From the NCBI GenBank assembly GCA_000230935.2, contig AGIQ01000001.1, positions 1,612,001 through 1,676,000 of the forward strand: a stretch of DNA of 64,000 bases, given 5' to 3'. The first letter of the stretch is position 1. The number at the start of each line of letters is the position of its first letter. A program made the translations under genes and the position numbers. The DNA is from Mycolicibacterium rhodesiae JS60 (GTDB lineage: Bacteria; Actinomycetota; Actinomycetes; Mycobacteriales; Mycobacteriaceae). Below the pieces are notes generated by a model that did no database searches, was not told the origin of the DNA, and saw nothing but the letters and a program-made list of their open reading frames with translations. Shown here in pieces: positions 9,272 through 17,614 of this stretch.

Positions 9272-10158
9272 GCGACCGCCGTCGGAAAGAACATCGTTGA
9301 TATCTGAGTGATGATGAGGTTCGCGAAGAGGATGAGGATGACGTTGATCACGACGGCGGCATTCACGGCATCGGCGACACCTCGCGGACCACCCTTCGCT
9401 TCCATCCCGCGCATCGACGAGATGACCGCAACGATGGCGGCGAAGACGAGGCCCTTTCCGATCGCAAAGTAGACATCAGTCATCTTTGCGAACGTCCCGA
9501 ATGAAGCCCAGAAGCTTCCGGGTGCCACTCCGCTGACCGTGACCGAAAGAAGGAACGCCGAAGCCGTGCCCGACACGATGATGACCAGGGTCAGCATGGG
9601 GGCGATCAACAGCAGTGCCATGAACCGCGGCACTACCAGTCGCCGCACCGGGTCTACGCCGAGTACACGCATTGCCTCGAGTTCCTCGCGGATGGCCCTC
9701 GCCCCGAAGTCCGACGCGATGGCCGAGGCTGCGGCCCCACCCATCAACAACCCCGCGGTGACGGGCGCGCCCTGCCGAAGGACGCCCACCCCACTAGCCG
9801 CGCCTAGGAGCGCCGTCGCCCCCACTTGAGCGACCAGTCCCGACACCACGACCGTAACGATCCCGCCGATCGGGATGGCCATCAACACTGCCGGCGTCGC
9901 CGTTACCTTCAGCAGATTCCAAGCTTGCCAAAGGAATTCGCCGGCCGGCAGTCGCAGTGTCAGGGTGTCTTGGACGGCGTAGCGAACCACGGAAACCCCA
10001 AGCTGGATGGCGCGACCCGTGGTACCCGCGGCTTGCACCGGCACGGCGCCGAGCTTCGAAACCTTCCGGCCGGCCGTACTTCGTAGGGCAGACCCTCGCG
10101 GCAGCCTCTGACCGCCGGGCCGATGTGAAATCGTGGGACTGTCTGCGATTCCTACCAT
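9268..10158 (-). CDS. yrbEA: YrbEA, MlaE-type permease of Mce transporter
   Basis: 296 residues from the ATG at 10158, whose codon overlaps the stop of the preceding ferredoxin-like ORF (ATGGTAG), suggesting coupling. The frame stays open to 10275, so an earlier start cannot be excluded. The first 60 residues are Arg-rich and unusual for the family. The MlaE core is clear: SDFGARAIREELEAMRVLGV, then several membrane helices and MRGMEAKGGPRGVADAVN. It pairs with YrbEB as the permease of the Mce lipid importer. Confidence 0.88.
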   Translation of the reverse strand: MVGIADSPTISHRPGGQRLPRGSALRSTAGRKVSKLGAVPVQAAGTTGRAIQLGVSVVRYAVQDTLTLRLPAGEFLWQAWNLLKVTATPAVLMAIPIGGIVTVVVSGLVAQVGATALLGAASGVGVLRQGAPVTAGLLMGGAAASAIASDFGARAIREELEAMRVLGVDPVRRLVVPRFMALLLIAPMLTLVIIVSGTASAFLLSVTVSGVAPGSFWASFGTFAKMTDVYFAIGKGLVFAAIVAVISSMRGMEAKGGPRGVADAVNAAVVINVILILFANLIITQISTMFFPTAVA

Positions 10159-10319
10159 CCGGCGACTGCCGAAGTGGCAAGTGGCGAAAGGCCGGGAAGG
10201 CGGCGACCTGGCACGGATGTCCCGCGGCCGGCGTCGATATCCAGTGGGAACATCTCCTGGTCCACGATGAAGCACGCACCGTGACCGTTGCAGCGCGAAC
10301 GGTCAGCTCGTAGATTCAT
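10152..10319 (-). CDS. Short 3Fe-4S ferredoxin-like ORF, probably truncated
   Basis: 55 codons from the ATG at 10319, which has a strong ribosome site (GAGGAGG). The start MNLRADRSRCNGHGACFIVD matches the N-terminal half of mycobacterial 3Fe-4S ferredoxins (CxGHGxC). After FPLDID the sequence no longer looks like a ferredoxin and the essential distal CP motif is missing in this frame. A different frame has EAAARVCPTKYG near 10090, about 20 codons too far for a simple frameshift. It leads the mce operon and its stop overlaps yrbEA. It may be a decayed ferredoxin now acting as a translated leader. Its electron-transfer function is doubtful. Confidence 0.55.
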   Translation of the reverse strand: MNLRADRSRCNGHGACFIVDQEMFPLDIDAGRGTSVPGRRLPGLSPLATSAVAGW

Positions 10320-10397
10320 CGACTCCTCCTCGTCCCCCGACGGGCTGAAGGTGCGATCGACGTCACTCGCCATTGCCGTGAGTCGTCATCGTCACAG

Positions 10398-10416
10398 TAT
10401 CTACTGTACGTAGATA
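10398..10416. promoter_or_regulatory. 19-bp palindromic operator (mce promoter)
   Basis: TATCTACTGTACGTAGATA, an inverted repeat matching the recurring AATCTACGNNNCGTAGATT pattern. It lies 79 bases upstream of the ferredoxin-like/yrbE/mce operon and also upstream of the divergent CoA-transferase gene. Confidence 0.75.
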
Positions 10417-10446
10417 AATCTAGTCTGTTGACGCTGGCATCCATAA

Positions 10447-10465
10447 TATCTACGATCCGTTGATA
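10447..10465. promoter_or_regulatory. 19-bp palindromic operator at CoA-transferase start
   Basis: TATCTACGATCCGTTGATA, a second copy of the recurring palindrome, ending three bases before the first ATG of the CoA-transferase gene. The position would let a bound repressor block the start of transcription or translation. It also favours the second ATG (10477) as the real start. Confidence 0.7.
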
Positions 10466-10467
10466 TT

Positions 10468-11592
10468 ATGGATGCGATGCAGAGCCTGCTTGAGGGCGTA
10501 CATGTGGTCGAGTTCGCACAATTGATGGCCGGCCCGCTGTGCGCCGTCACGCTTGCTGACCTTGGTGCCACTGTCACCAAAGTTGAGTCACCGCACGGGG
10601 ACTACACCAGAACTTGGGCTCGACCGGGTGAAGAGAGCGGCATCTTCCATATGCTCAACCGCGGCAAGCGCGGGGTTGTTCTCGATCCTCGATCTGCTGC
10701 GGACAAGCTGGCGGCACGTGACCTCGCCCTAAGTGCCGACGTCATAGTGGAGAGTCACGGCGACTCAATGGCGCAGGTTTACGGATTCGGATACGACGAC
10801 ATCGCAGCGGAGCGGCCGAACGTGGTCTGGTGCTCAATCTCCGGGCTTGGTCAAGGGGCCGGCGGCCGCGCCATCGATATGACTCTGCAAGCCATCATGG
10901 GCATGACTGCACTCACCGGGACTGCCGACGGTCCGCCGCTGCGGGGGGCCATGCCATTTGTCGACATCACCACTGCCCTCTACGGGGCGCAGGCGGTGAC
11001 CGCTGCCTTGATGCAGGTTCAGCGCGGCCGAGGTGGGCGGTTCCTCGACTGCGCGATGCTCGACGCCGCAGCCGCCCTGACAGCGGCGCCCGCCGCTTTG
11101 GCGCTGAGCGGGTTCTCTCAGCCGCGGCGGATGGGCTCCGAAAGTGACCTCTTCGTTCCATCAAAGGTATTCGATACTGCGGACGGTCAGTACATCCACG
11201 TGGTGGCGCTTAGCGCCGCGCACTGGCGCGCGATCTGTACCACGATTGCGCGTGAGGATCTGCTCGGTGATCAGCGGTTCGCGTCGAATAGCGACCGCCT
11301 AGGTCATCGAGAGTTCCTTCACGGCGAACTGGCACGCGAGTTCCGACGCGAATCAGCCCAATTCTGGTGCGACCGCATCACCGAGGCGGGTGGATTTTGC
11401 GCTCGGGTTCGAGAAATCGACGAGGCTTGGACCGATCCGGCGCTACTGAGCCGCGGACGGTTGATGCACATCGACGGACTCGACTTTGCGATACCGCTGG
11501 CGACACTGGTTCCCGGAGAGCCCCGGGCGGTTCGGGGACCCCGCCTAGGTGAGCACAATGCGGAGCTGGCGGAGAACGCCCGCCGAATCTGA
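10468..11592 (+). CDS. CoA transferase family III (CaiB/BaiF)
   Basis: 374 residues, normal length for the family, which moves CoA between acyl-CoAs and free acids or racemises 2-methylacyl-CoAs. Motifs seen: LEGVHVVEFAQLMAGP at the N-terminus, DLGATVTKVESPHGDYTR (CoA binding) and LDCAMLDAAAALTA near residue 195, whose Asp fits the catalytic aspartate. The ATG at 10468 abuts an operator; the in-frame ATG at 10477 is equally plausible. It is divergent from the mce operon. A related C-terminal fragment lies at 37253-37486. Confidence 0.85.
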   Translation: MDAMQSLLEGVHVVEFAQLMAGPLCAVTLADLGATVTKVESPHGDYTRTWARPGEESGIFHMLNRGKRGVVLDPRSAADKLAARDLALSADVIVESHGDSMAQVYGFGYDDIAAERPNVVWCSISGLGQGAGGRAIDMTLQAIMGMTALTGTADGPPLRGAMPFVDITTALYGAQAVTAALMQVQRGRGGRFLDCAMLDAAAALTAAPAALALSGFSQPRRMGSESDLFVPSKVFDTADGQYIHVVALSAAHWRAICTTIAREDLLGDQRFASNSDRLGHREFLHGELAREFRRESAQFWCDRITEAGGFCARVREIDEAWTDPALLSRGRLMHIDGLDFAIPLATLVPGEPRAVRGPRLGEHNAELAENARRI

Positions 11593-11682
11593 ACCGTTCG
11601 GCGATTAGCACCGACCGGTCCGACATGGCCAGAGCCAATCAAGTGCAGCGCGTTGTACGTTGGCGGCTTCTAGGATTGCCGG

Positions 11683-12369
11683 GTGAGCGGCGAACAGACA
11701 TGGCCCCAACCAAGTATGCGCCGCGGGCCGGGACGTCCGCCGCAGGTGACTCAACAAACGGGCCGCACCACCCGCGAGACAGTCGTCGACGTTGCCGTCG
11801 AGCTATTTGCCGCGCGCGGGTTTCATGCGACCAGCGTGGCCGAACTCGGCCAGGGAGCCGGCTTGGCGCCAGGGGCGCTGTACCACCACATCGGTTCGAA
11901 GGAGGAGCTGTTATGGCAGATACTCCACACATATACTTCCGAAGCGCTCGCGGGTGCCCGTCGGATTGCGGACGCGGCTGGCGATCCTGTCGACAAGCTC
12001 CGTGATTTGATCGGATTTCATGTCGAGACTATCGCTACTCACCGGCGCGAGGTCTTGATTCAGATGCGCGACGCCGAGGCGCTGACCGGGGATCGTGCCG
12101 TCGAACTGCAAGAAATGCGCAGGCGGGTACAGGACTGCTGGCAAGCGGTTCTGGATCAGGGACACCAAGCCAGCCGAATACGCAGTAGCGATCGGGTCGT
12201 CGTCAACTCGATCCTCGCGATGGTCAACATGGTGGCGACATGGTATCGGCCCGATCGTGGTGACACACCTCAGTCGGTGGCGGAGCAGATCTGTGCGATG
12301 GTGATCGATGGATTGGCCATTGACCACGGGCGCCCGACCACGCGCGCGTCGGGCGCCGGGCGCCGCTAG
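11683..12369 (+). CDS. TetR-family regulator, KstR2-like
   Basis: 228 residues from a GTG start. Residues 28-75 hold the helix-turn-helix (ATSVAELGQGAGLAPGALYHH, then IGSKEELLWQIL). The C-terminal ligand domain has WYRPDRGDTPQSVAEQICAMVIDG, a pattern seen in the KstR2 group of mycobacterial regulators that sense CoA thioesters. It follows the CoA transferase by 90 bases and its end overlaps the convergent acyl-CoA dehydrogenase by four bases. A likely target is the divergent kinase/SDR promoter at 14.77 kb, but this is inference. Confidence 0.8.
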   Translation: MSGEQTWPQPSMRRGPGRPPQVTQQTGRTTRETVVDVAVELFAARGFHATSVAELGQGAGLAPGALYHHIGSKEELLWQILHTYTSEALAGARRIADAAGDPVDKLRDLIGFHVETIATHRREVLIQMRDAEALTGDRAVELQEMRRRVQDCWQAVLDQGHQASRIRSSDRVVVNSILAMVNMVATWYRPDRGDTPQSVAEQICAMVIDGLAIDHGRPTTRASGAGRR

Positions 12370-13658
12370 CTCGTGGTGCTTTGCAGGAGCGCGGCGAAGC
12401 GAGCTTGGGCCGCCTCCCGGCGGGTAGGGACGTGCTCGCTGGGCAATCCGCTGGTCGGCGGCTGGTAGTCGCGCAGGATCAGCCGGGCCACCGTGTCGCG
12501 GTGTACTTCATCCGGTCCGTCGTAGAAGCGTGCCGCGCGGGCTGCCCGGTACATCGATTCGAGCGGCAAGTCGGTGCAGTAGCCGAGAGATCCGTGAATC
12601 TGCAAAGCCCGGTCGATAACGTCGTGCAGGACTTTGGCTCCGAAGAACTTGATCAGCGCGATCTCCTTCCTCGCTGCCGACGCTCCGTGCTGGTCAATGG
12701 TCCAGGCTGCGTGCATGGTCATCAGCCGGGCGGCCTGGATCTCGGCAGCCGAGTCAGCGATCCAGTTACGCACCGTCTGTTTTTCCCCTAAGACACTGCC
12801 GTGCGCGTATCGATACGTTGCTCGTTCACAGAGCATGTCGAAGGCGCGGTTGGCTTGCCCCACCCATCGCATACAGTGATGGATTCGTCCCGGGCCCAGT
12901 CGCTTCTGCGCGATCAGAAATCCGTCGCCCGGCTGTCCGAGCAATGCTTCGTCTCCCACGCGAACATCCTCGAGGAATACCTCGGCGTGCGATGGATACG
13001 GCTGCGAGGCGCGATGTTCCAGGGAGTCCATCGTCGTGATGTCGCGGGCCACGCGTACGCCTGGGCTATCCATGGGCACGATGAATTGAGAAGTGCGCCG
13101 GTGACGTTCGGCGTTGGGGTCAGTCACAGCGACGACGATCATGAAGTCGGCGATGGAGGCGTTGGTGATGAACCACTTGTGGCCGTTGATGACCCAGTCT
13201 TTTCCATCGCGAACCGCTGTCGACGCCAGGTTCGACGGGTCGGCTCCAGCATTGTCGCGCTCAGTCAATGCGAATGCTGAGGTGAGGTCCCCGGCCAATA
13301 GCGGCTCGAGCCATCGGAGCTTCTGCTCGGCGCTTCCGGCTTCGGCAAGGATCTCGGTATTTCCCGAGTCGGGCGCCTGGTTTCCGAAAACCAGTGGCGC
13401 ATAGGGCGACATTCCGAGACGCTCATGGATCAAACCAAGCTTGACCTGACCGTATCCTTGGCCGCCGAGTTCAGGACTCAAATGTGCGGCCCACAGCGCA
13501 CGCTGTTTCACTTCCTGTTGCAGAGGAGCCACTGCAGATTGCAGTTGAGGCCAATCAAGGTCGAGCGTCTCCAGTGGGAAGATCTCCGAACGTACGAAGT
13601 CCTCGATCCAGTCCAACTGAGCCTGAAATTCAGGATCAGTCTCGAAATCCCATGCCAT
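12366..13658 (-). CDS. Acyl-CoA dehydrogenase, ACAD10/11 type
   Basis: 430 residues from the ATG at 13658, with AAAGGA at good spacing; the longer frame is rejected. FAD-binding acyl-CoA dehydrogenase fold: FALTERDNAGADPSN, DWVINGHKWFITNAS, and a C-terminal RFYDGPDEVHRDTVARLIL. In the helix that carries the catalytic Glu in long-chain enzymes the sequence is LGPGRIHHCMRW, with no Glu, as in ACAD11-like proteins. It lies 11 bases downstream of a phosphotransferase gene on the same strand. The pair recalls the split kinase/dehydrogenase route for 4-hydroxyacyl-CoAs. Confidence 0.85.
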   Translation of the reverse strand: MAWDFETDPEFQAQLDWIEDFVRSEIFPLETLDLDWPQLQSAVAPLQQEVKQRALWAAHLSPELGGQGYGQVKLGLIHERLGMSPYAPLVFGNQAPDSGNTEILAEAGSAEQKLRWLEPLLAGDLTSAFALTERDNAGADPSNLASTAVRDGKDWVINGHKWFITNASIADFMIVVAVTDPNAERHRRTSQFIVPMDSPGVRVARDITTMDSLEHRASQPYPSHAEVFLEDVRVGDEALLGQPGDGFLIAQKRLGPGRIHHCMRWVGQANRAFDMLCERATYRYAHGSVLGEKQTVRNWIADSAAEIQAARLMTMHAAWTIDQHGASAARKEIALIKFFGAKVLHDVIDRALQIHGSLGYCTDLPLESMYRAARAARFYDGPDEVHRDTVARLILRDYQPPTSGLPSEHVPTRREAAQARFAALLQSTTS

Positions 13659-13669
13659 GGGTCTTCCTT

Positions 13670-14761
13670 TCAGATCAGCTGCGCGCCATCGACCAACATC
13701 GAGGCCCGAGTAAGGAGTTGCTCGGCAAGCCCGTGAAGGTACTCGCCCACGCCAGGTTCTGCGGCGCCAGCGCACGCGCGTGCGTATGTGCCTTCCAACA
13801 AGATGCCCAGCTTGAAACACGCCAAAGTGGTGTACCAGCCGATCGCCGAGACATCGCGGCCACTGTTGTCGGCGTACCGCTCGACGAGTTCGCGCGGTGA
13901 GGCCAGGTTCCCAGCGCGTGCCAATGCACTGTCACCGATTCCCGCTGGCTGATCAGCGTACGGCCAGGTGGCCAGCATCCACCCGACGTCGACCAAGGGA
14001 TCGCCGATCGTGCACATCTCCCAATCGACGACAGCTGCCACCTCTGGTCCGTCAACCTCGAACATCACGTTTGCCACGTGGAAATCGCCATGCATGACCC
14101 CAGGTTCCCCGCTTTCTGGGGTATTTGCCGTCAGCCACCGTGCGACAGAGTCGATCTCAGGGAGCGGTGCCCCCGGGTAACCTTCGTGTCGCTTGTAACC
14201 TTCGAGTTCTGTGAGCCAGCGCGTGACCTGGCGTTGAAGAAACCCGTCTGGTCTGCCAAGGTCGGCCAGGCCGATCGCACGATAGTCCACGCCGCTCAAC
14301 GCGGCGACGGCATCGATCATCGCGAGACCCATGTGGTGGCGTATTGCGGCGCTGCCGCGGTGCAAGGAGGGTAGTTCGGTGGCGGCGTTGAAGCCCTCGA
14401 TCGGCTCCATCAAATAGAACGCGGACCCGTCCATCAGCGGCTCTTCATCGCTGCCTGCGATGAACCGGGGCAGCGGGACACCGCTGCCCTGTAGTGCTTT
14501 CAGGATGCGCATCTCGCGGTTCAGTGCCGCATTGGTGGTCGTCCGCAAATGCCGTGGACCACGGCGTAGTACGAACGAGCGGCCACCCCGCTCGAAGCGG
14601 AGCATCACATTCTGCGTGCCGCCGCCGATACGGCGAAACCCTTCTAGCGGGCCACTTTCCAGACGGTGTGCGTCCATCCATGACCGCAAGACTTCGACAT
14701 CGGCAATCCCGCTGAGGTTGACAGCTGGTGCCGGGCTGCCAGCACTTGACGCGGATCCCAC
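13670..14761 (-). CDS. Aminoglycoside-phosphotransferase-fold kinase (4-hydroxyacyl-CoA kinase candidate)
   Basis: 363 residues of the APH/choline kinase fold. Seen: nucleotide-binding N-lobe (RRIGGGTQNVMLRFE, FVLRRGP), catalytic loop MHGDFHVANVMF near residue 225 and metal motif VDWEMCTIGDPLVDVGW. In this subfamily (ACAD10/11 N-terminal domain, LvaA) the kinase phosphorylates 4-hydroxyacyl-CoA so the partner dehydrogenase can remove the phosphate. The dehydrogenase gene follows directly. An antibiotic-resistance role is unlikely in this context. Confidence 0.85.
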   Translation of the reverse strand: MGSASSAGSPAPAVNLSGIADVEVLRSWMDAHRLESGPLEGFRRIGGGTQNVMLRFERGGRSFVLRRGPRHLRTTTNAALNREMRILKALQGSGVPLPRFIAGSDEEPLMDGSAFYLMEPIEGFNAATELPSLHRGSAAIRHHMGLAMIDAVAALSGVDYRAIGLADLGRPDGFLQRQVTRWLTELEGYKRHEGYPGAPLPEIDSVARWLTANTPESGEPGVMHGDFHVANVMFEVDGPEVAAVVDWEMCTIGDPLVDVGWMLATWPYADQPAGIGDSALARAGNLASPRELVERYADNSGRDVSAIGWYTTLACFKLGILLEGTYARACAGAAEPGVGEYLHGLAEQLLTRASMLVDGAQLI

Positions 14762-14776
14762 GCCGCCTACTATATC

Positions 14777-14788
14777 GAGTGACCACTC
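14777..14788. promoter_or_regulatory. Inverted repeat in divergent kinase/SDR promoter
   Basis: GAGTGACCACTC has five-base inverted arms (GAGTG/CACTC). It sits in the 52-base gap between the divergent kinase and SDR genes, followed by CTATTATTC. It differs from the 19-bp operator, so another regulator (perhaps the KstR2-like protein at 11.7 kb) may act here. Confidence 0.45.
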
Positions 14789-14813
14789 TATTATTCAAGC
14801 GTTGGGAGGATCG

Positions 14814-15557
14814 ATGCCCAAGTTGCGGGGCGAGGTCGCCGTCGTCACCGGGGGGAGCCGGGGCATCGGTGAAGCCATCGTGCGCGCGTTTGCCCGAGAG
14901 GGCGCCGACGTTCTCATCGCCAGCAGGAAGATCGAAAACTGTCAGCGCTTAGCTGATGCGGTGACCGCAGAGTTCGGTGTGCGGGCAGTCCCGGTACGGT
15001 GCAATGTCAGCAATTGGGCCGACTGTGACGCTCTCGTCGACGCGGCATATCAAGCCTTCGGCCGGGTCGACATCCTCGTCAACAATGCTGGGCTTTCGCC
15101 CATCTACTCGTCCTTGGAGAACGTGTCGGAAGAGCTATTCGACAAGGTAATCGGCGTGAATCTGAAAGGGCCGTTTCGCCTCTCGGCGCTGTTGTGTACA
15201 CGTATGGCAGCCGCCGGCGGCGGTCGTGTCATCAACATCAGCTCGATTTCCGCGATACGTCCGGATGGACACGCGTTGCCGTATTCCGCGGCCAAGGCAG
15301 GGCTCAATGCGCTGACCGAAGGACTGGCCCAAGCCTTCGGCCCCTCCGTGCGGGTCAACGCGATTCAGTGCGGACCGTTTCTGACCGATGTTGCCTCAGC
15401 CTGGACACCGGAAATCCGTGCAGAGGCCGAAGCCCGAATGGCCCTGCGGCGTTGCGGCCAGCCTGACGAGGTCGCCGGCGCTGCCGTGTACTTCGCATCC
15501 GACGATTCATCGTTCTGCACCGGTGCGATCCTGCGAATGGACGGCGGCCCGGCCTGA
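14814..15557 (+). CDS. Short-chain dehydrogenase/reductase
   Basis: 247 residues from the ATG at 14814 (GGGAGGA upstream). Classical SDR: VVTGGSRGIGEA near residue 10 (nucleotide binding), NNAG at about 90, Ser in INISSISAI and YSAAK at about 155 (catalytic Ser/Tyr/Lys), and a C-terminal GAILRMDGGPA. Probably NAD(P)-dependent oxidation of a hydroxyacyl-CoA or alcohol. It is divergent from the kinase/dehydrogenase pair, and may work in the same 3- or 4-hydroxyacyl pathway. Confidence 0.85.
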   Translation: MPKLRGEVAVVTGGSRGIGEAIVRAFAREGADVLIASRKIENCQRLADAVTAEFGVRAVPVRCNVSNWADCDALVDAAYQAFGRVDILVNNAGLSPIYSSLENVSEELFDKVIGVNLKGPFRLSALLCTRMAAAGGGRVINISSISAIRPDGHALPYSAAKAGLNALTEGLAQAFGPSVRVNAIQCGPFLTDVASAWTPEIRAEAEARMALRRCGQPDEVAGAAVYFASDDSSFCTGAILRMDGGPA

Positions 15558-15799
15558 CTGTCGACAGTGACCAGACATGATGCATCAGACCAACGCGGCA
15601 TCACCTCTTGTGGACCGGCGCAGAGGTGCCTAGGATTACCTTCCGGCGGTAGATACCCTAGCGGGGGCGGTATCTCTTGTTGCTTGACGACCGTGTCTCT
15701 TCGTCATCGCGAACGGATGTCGCTTGCCGACGCGGCCTCGGGGCCGATGGTTCCCGGGCGCGACCATCCAACAATCCCGGCCGGTAGGGGAGTGTTCTC

Positions 15800-16552
15800 A
15801 TGACTGCTGTAGTCAACCGCGACAGTGATGCATCGAGTTCTGGCCCGCCCGTGGAGCTGCCGAGCGACAGGCGGCCATTGCTATATTGCGCATGGTCGGG
15901 GGTTGCGGCCAGCGCGCTGATCCTGATCGGACTGGTCGGAATCGCCAAATTCATTCCGACCCAGCCAGCTTCGGAAACGGCGCAGCAGGTCGTTGCTTAC
16001 TACGCGCACAATCTCATCCGTATCGAGATCGGTATGTTCGTCGCGATGATCGGCTGCACGTTGTTCATCCCTTTCGGAGTCGCTATCGCTCTGCAAACCC
16101 GTCGAATTGAACGACGGCCGGTCCTGACTTACATCCAGGTAGCCTGTGTCGCGATAGCTTCGGTGTTGGGCGTGATGTGCATGGTTATCTGGGGTACCGC
16201 CGCGTTCCGTGCCGGTACGATTAGTCCTGAGATCACTCAGCTCATGCATGACTTCGGTTGGTTTGCCTTCCTGTTCGACGTCACACCATTCACCTTGTGG
16301 CTGTGGGCGATCGGTGTGGCGATCGTTCGCGACCCGCGACCCACCCCGATATTTCCGCGTTGGCTGGGATGGCTCAACTTCTGGATCGGATCCATGTTTC
16401 TGCCCGCGGAGTTGATGGCAGTCTTCAAGACCGGGCCGTTTGCCTACGACGGACTGCTGGCGCTCTACATTCCTGCCGGTTTGTTCTTCGCGTGGCTGGT
16501 CATGATGACCCCCTTCGTGGTCCGCGCGGTCAAGGCCGAACCCGGAATATGA
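15800..16552 (+). CDS. Membrane protein of a six-member paralogous family (copy 1)
   Basis: 250 residues with about six membrane helices. It shares with the paralogs at 19759, 26007, 39519, 40659 and 54733 a conserved plan: first helix, a FIPTQPASETAQQVVAYY segment, QTRRIERRP after helix 2, a Trp-rich middle, TPIFPRWLGWLNFWIG, and FKTGPFAYDGLLALY before the last helix. The first 28 residues are a polar extension. No catalytic motif or cofactor site is recognised. The genes sit beside fatty-acid oxidation genes, so a role with lipid substrates or membrane enzymes is possible. Ribosome site GGGGAG lies upstream. Confidence 0.75.
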   Translation: MTAVVNRDSDASSSGPPVELPSDRRPLLYCAWSGVAASALILIGLVGIAKFIPTQPASETAQQVVAYYAHNLIRIEIGMFVAMIGCTLFIPFGVAIALQTRRIERRPVLTYIQVACVAIASVLGVMCMVIWGTAAFRAGTISPEITQLMHDFGWFAFLFDVTPFTLWLWAIGVAIVRDPRPTPIFPRWLGWLNFWIGSMFLPAELMAVFKTGPFAYDGLLALYIPAGLFFAWLVMMTPFVVRAVKAEPGI

Positions 16553-16610
16553 TGGCGCGTACGCTGTATCGTGGCCGTCGACCAGCCCAAGTATGAACCT
16601 GCGCAGACCC

Positions 16611-17423
16611 CTACGAACCCTGCACAGGGTCGCAGGGCGCAGGCGTGCTTCCAAAGACGGGGCGACGCTTCTCTCGAAACGCGGCCACTCCCTCGGCGAA
16701 GTCGTCGGTATCGAACAGCTGTGCCTGGTAATCAGCTTCCCGGTCGAGGATGTCAAAAGGTCGTTGTGACCCAGGATCGGCCAGCATCATCTTAATGATC
16801 CCCAGTGCGATCGGCGGCCCGGCGGCTAAGCGACGCGCATCCCGGGTAGCTTCAGTTAGCGCTTCTCCCTCACCGACGACGACGTCGACCAGCCCTATCT
16901 CCAGCGCGCGCGCCGCGTCGATGGGCTCGGGCAACATCAGAAACTGTCTGGCTCGCGCAGGCCCAACCCGGGCTGGTAGTGAAACGAACGTGCCCATATC
17001 GCCGCATAATCCGATGCTGGTGAAGGTGAAGGCAAATCGGGCGGTCTGGGCTGCAACCACGCGATCGCATGCGGCAGCTAGAGCGGCACCGGCGCCGATC
17101 GCGGGCCCTTCGACGGCGGCCACCACTGGTTTGCGGGTTCGCCATATGGATGCGATTACACGCTTGGCCAAGTCCGCCCGTTCGCGGGCCTCGTCGGCGG
17201 GCATCCGCCGCATTGAGGCGACGTCTCCGCCTGCGCAGAACGCGGATCCGGCAGCCGTCAGCACGATCGCGCGCACGCCGGCATCGGCGTCGGCGGCATC
17301 GATGGCCGCGATGAGCGCAACCCGAAGCTCCATATCGATGGCATTGCGCTTCTCAGGTCGATTCAGGGTGATCGTGCGCACCGCATCGCGAGTAGAGACG
17401 AGCACAGGTTCGGTGGTCGTCAT
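16611..17423 (-). CDS. Enoyl-CoA hydratase/isomerase family protein with altered active site
   Basis: 270 residues from the ATG at 17423; the frame is open further but this ATG begins the conserved start. Crotonase fold: TLNRPEKRNAIDMELR, oxyanion loop AGSAFCAGGDVASM, GAALAAACD, and DFAEGVAAFREKRRPVF. The first catalytic Glu of enoyl-CoA hydratase is replaced by Ala (GAGAALAAACD) and the second region reads IGLCGDMGTF, with Asp. The chemistry may be isomerisation or another crotonase reaction. It is divergent from the dehydrogenase at 17615 across an operator. Confidence 0.8.
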   Translation of the reverse strand: MTTTEPVLVSTRDAVRTITLNRPEKRNAIDMELRVALIAAIDAADADAGVRAIVLTAAGSAFCAGGDVASMRRMPADEARERADLAKRVIASIWRTRKPVVAAVEGPAIGAGAALAAACDRVVAAQTARFAFTFTSIGLCGDMGTFVSLPARVGPARARQFLMLPEPIDAARALEIGLVDVVVGEGEALTEATRDARRLAAGPPIALGIIKMMLADPGSQRPFDILDREADYQAQLFDTDDFAEGVAAFREKRRPVFGSTPAPCDPVQGS

Positions 17424-17513
17424 CGGTCTATCTCGCTTTCGCCGACCATTGTCAGCTGACGGCAACACTTTTCATGAAGGAGGTGCGCGGCCCCTCCTCC
17501 CGGGTACTAGTCT

Positions 17514-17532
17514 AATCTACGCATAGAAGAAT
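17514..17532. promoter_or_regulatory. Degenerate 19-bp operator
   Basis: AATCTACGCATAGAAGAAT: the left half matches the recurring operator perfectly, the right half in five of eight positions. It lies between the divergent genes at 17423 and 17615. Confidence 0.55.
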
Positions 17533-17614
17533 ATTATTTAGCCACGGTGAAAGCAAAACCGTCGATGCTGTCGTCAGGTTCGCACGCCGGAGGTCTAGTT
17601 GGGTAGGAGTTGAA

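Noticed and set aside
15637..15655. Possible operator ending GGTAGATA upstream of membrane protein copy 1
   Set aside because: Only the right half matches; the left half is too degenerate to support a call.
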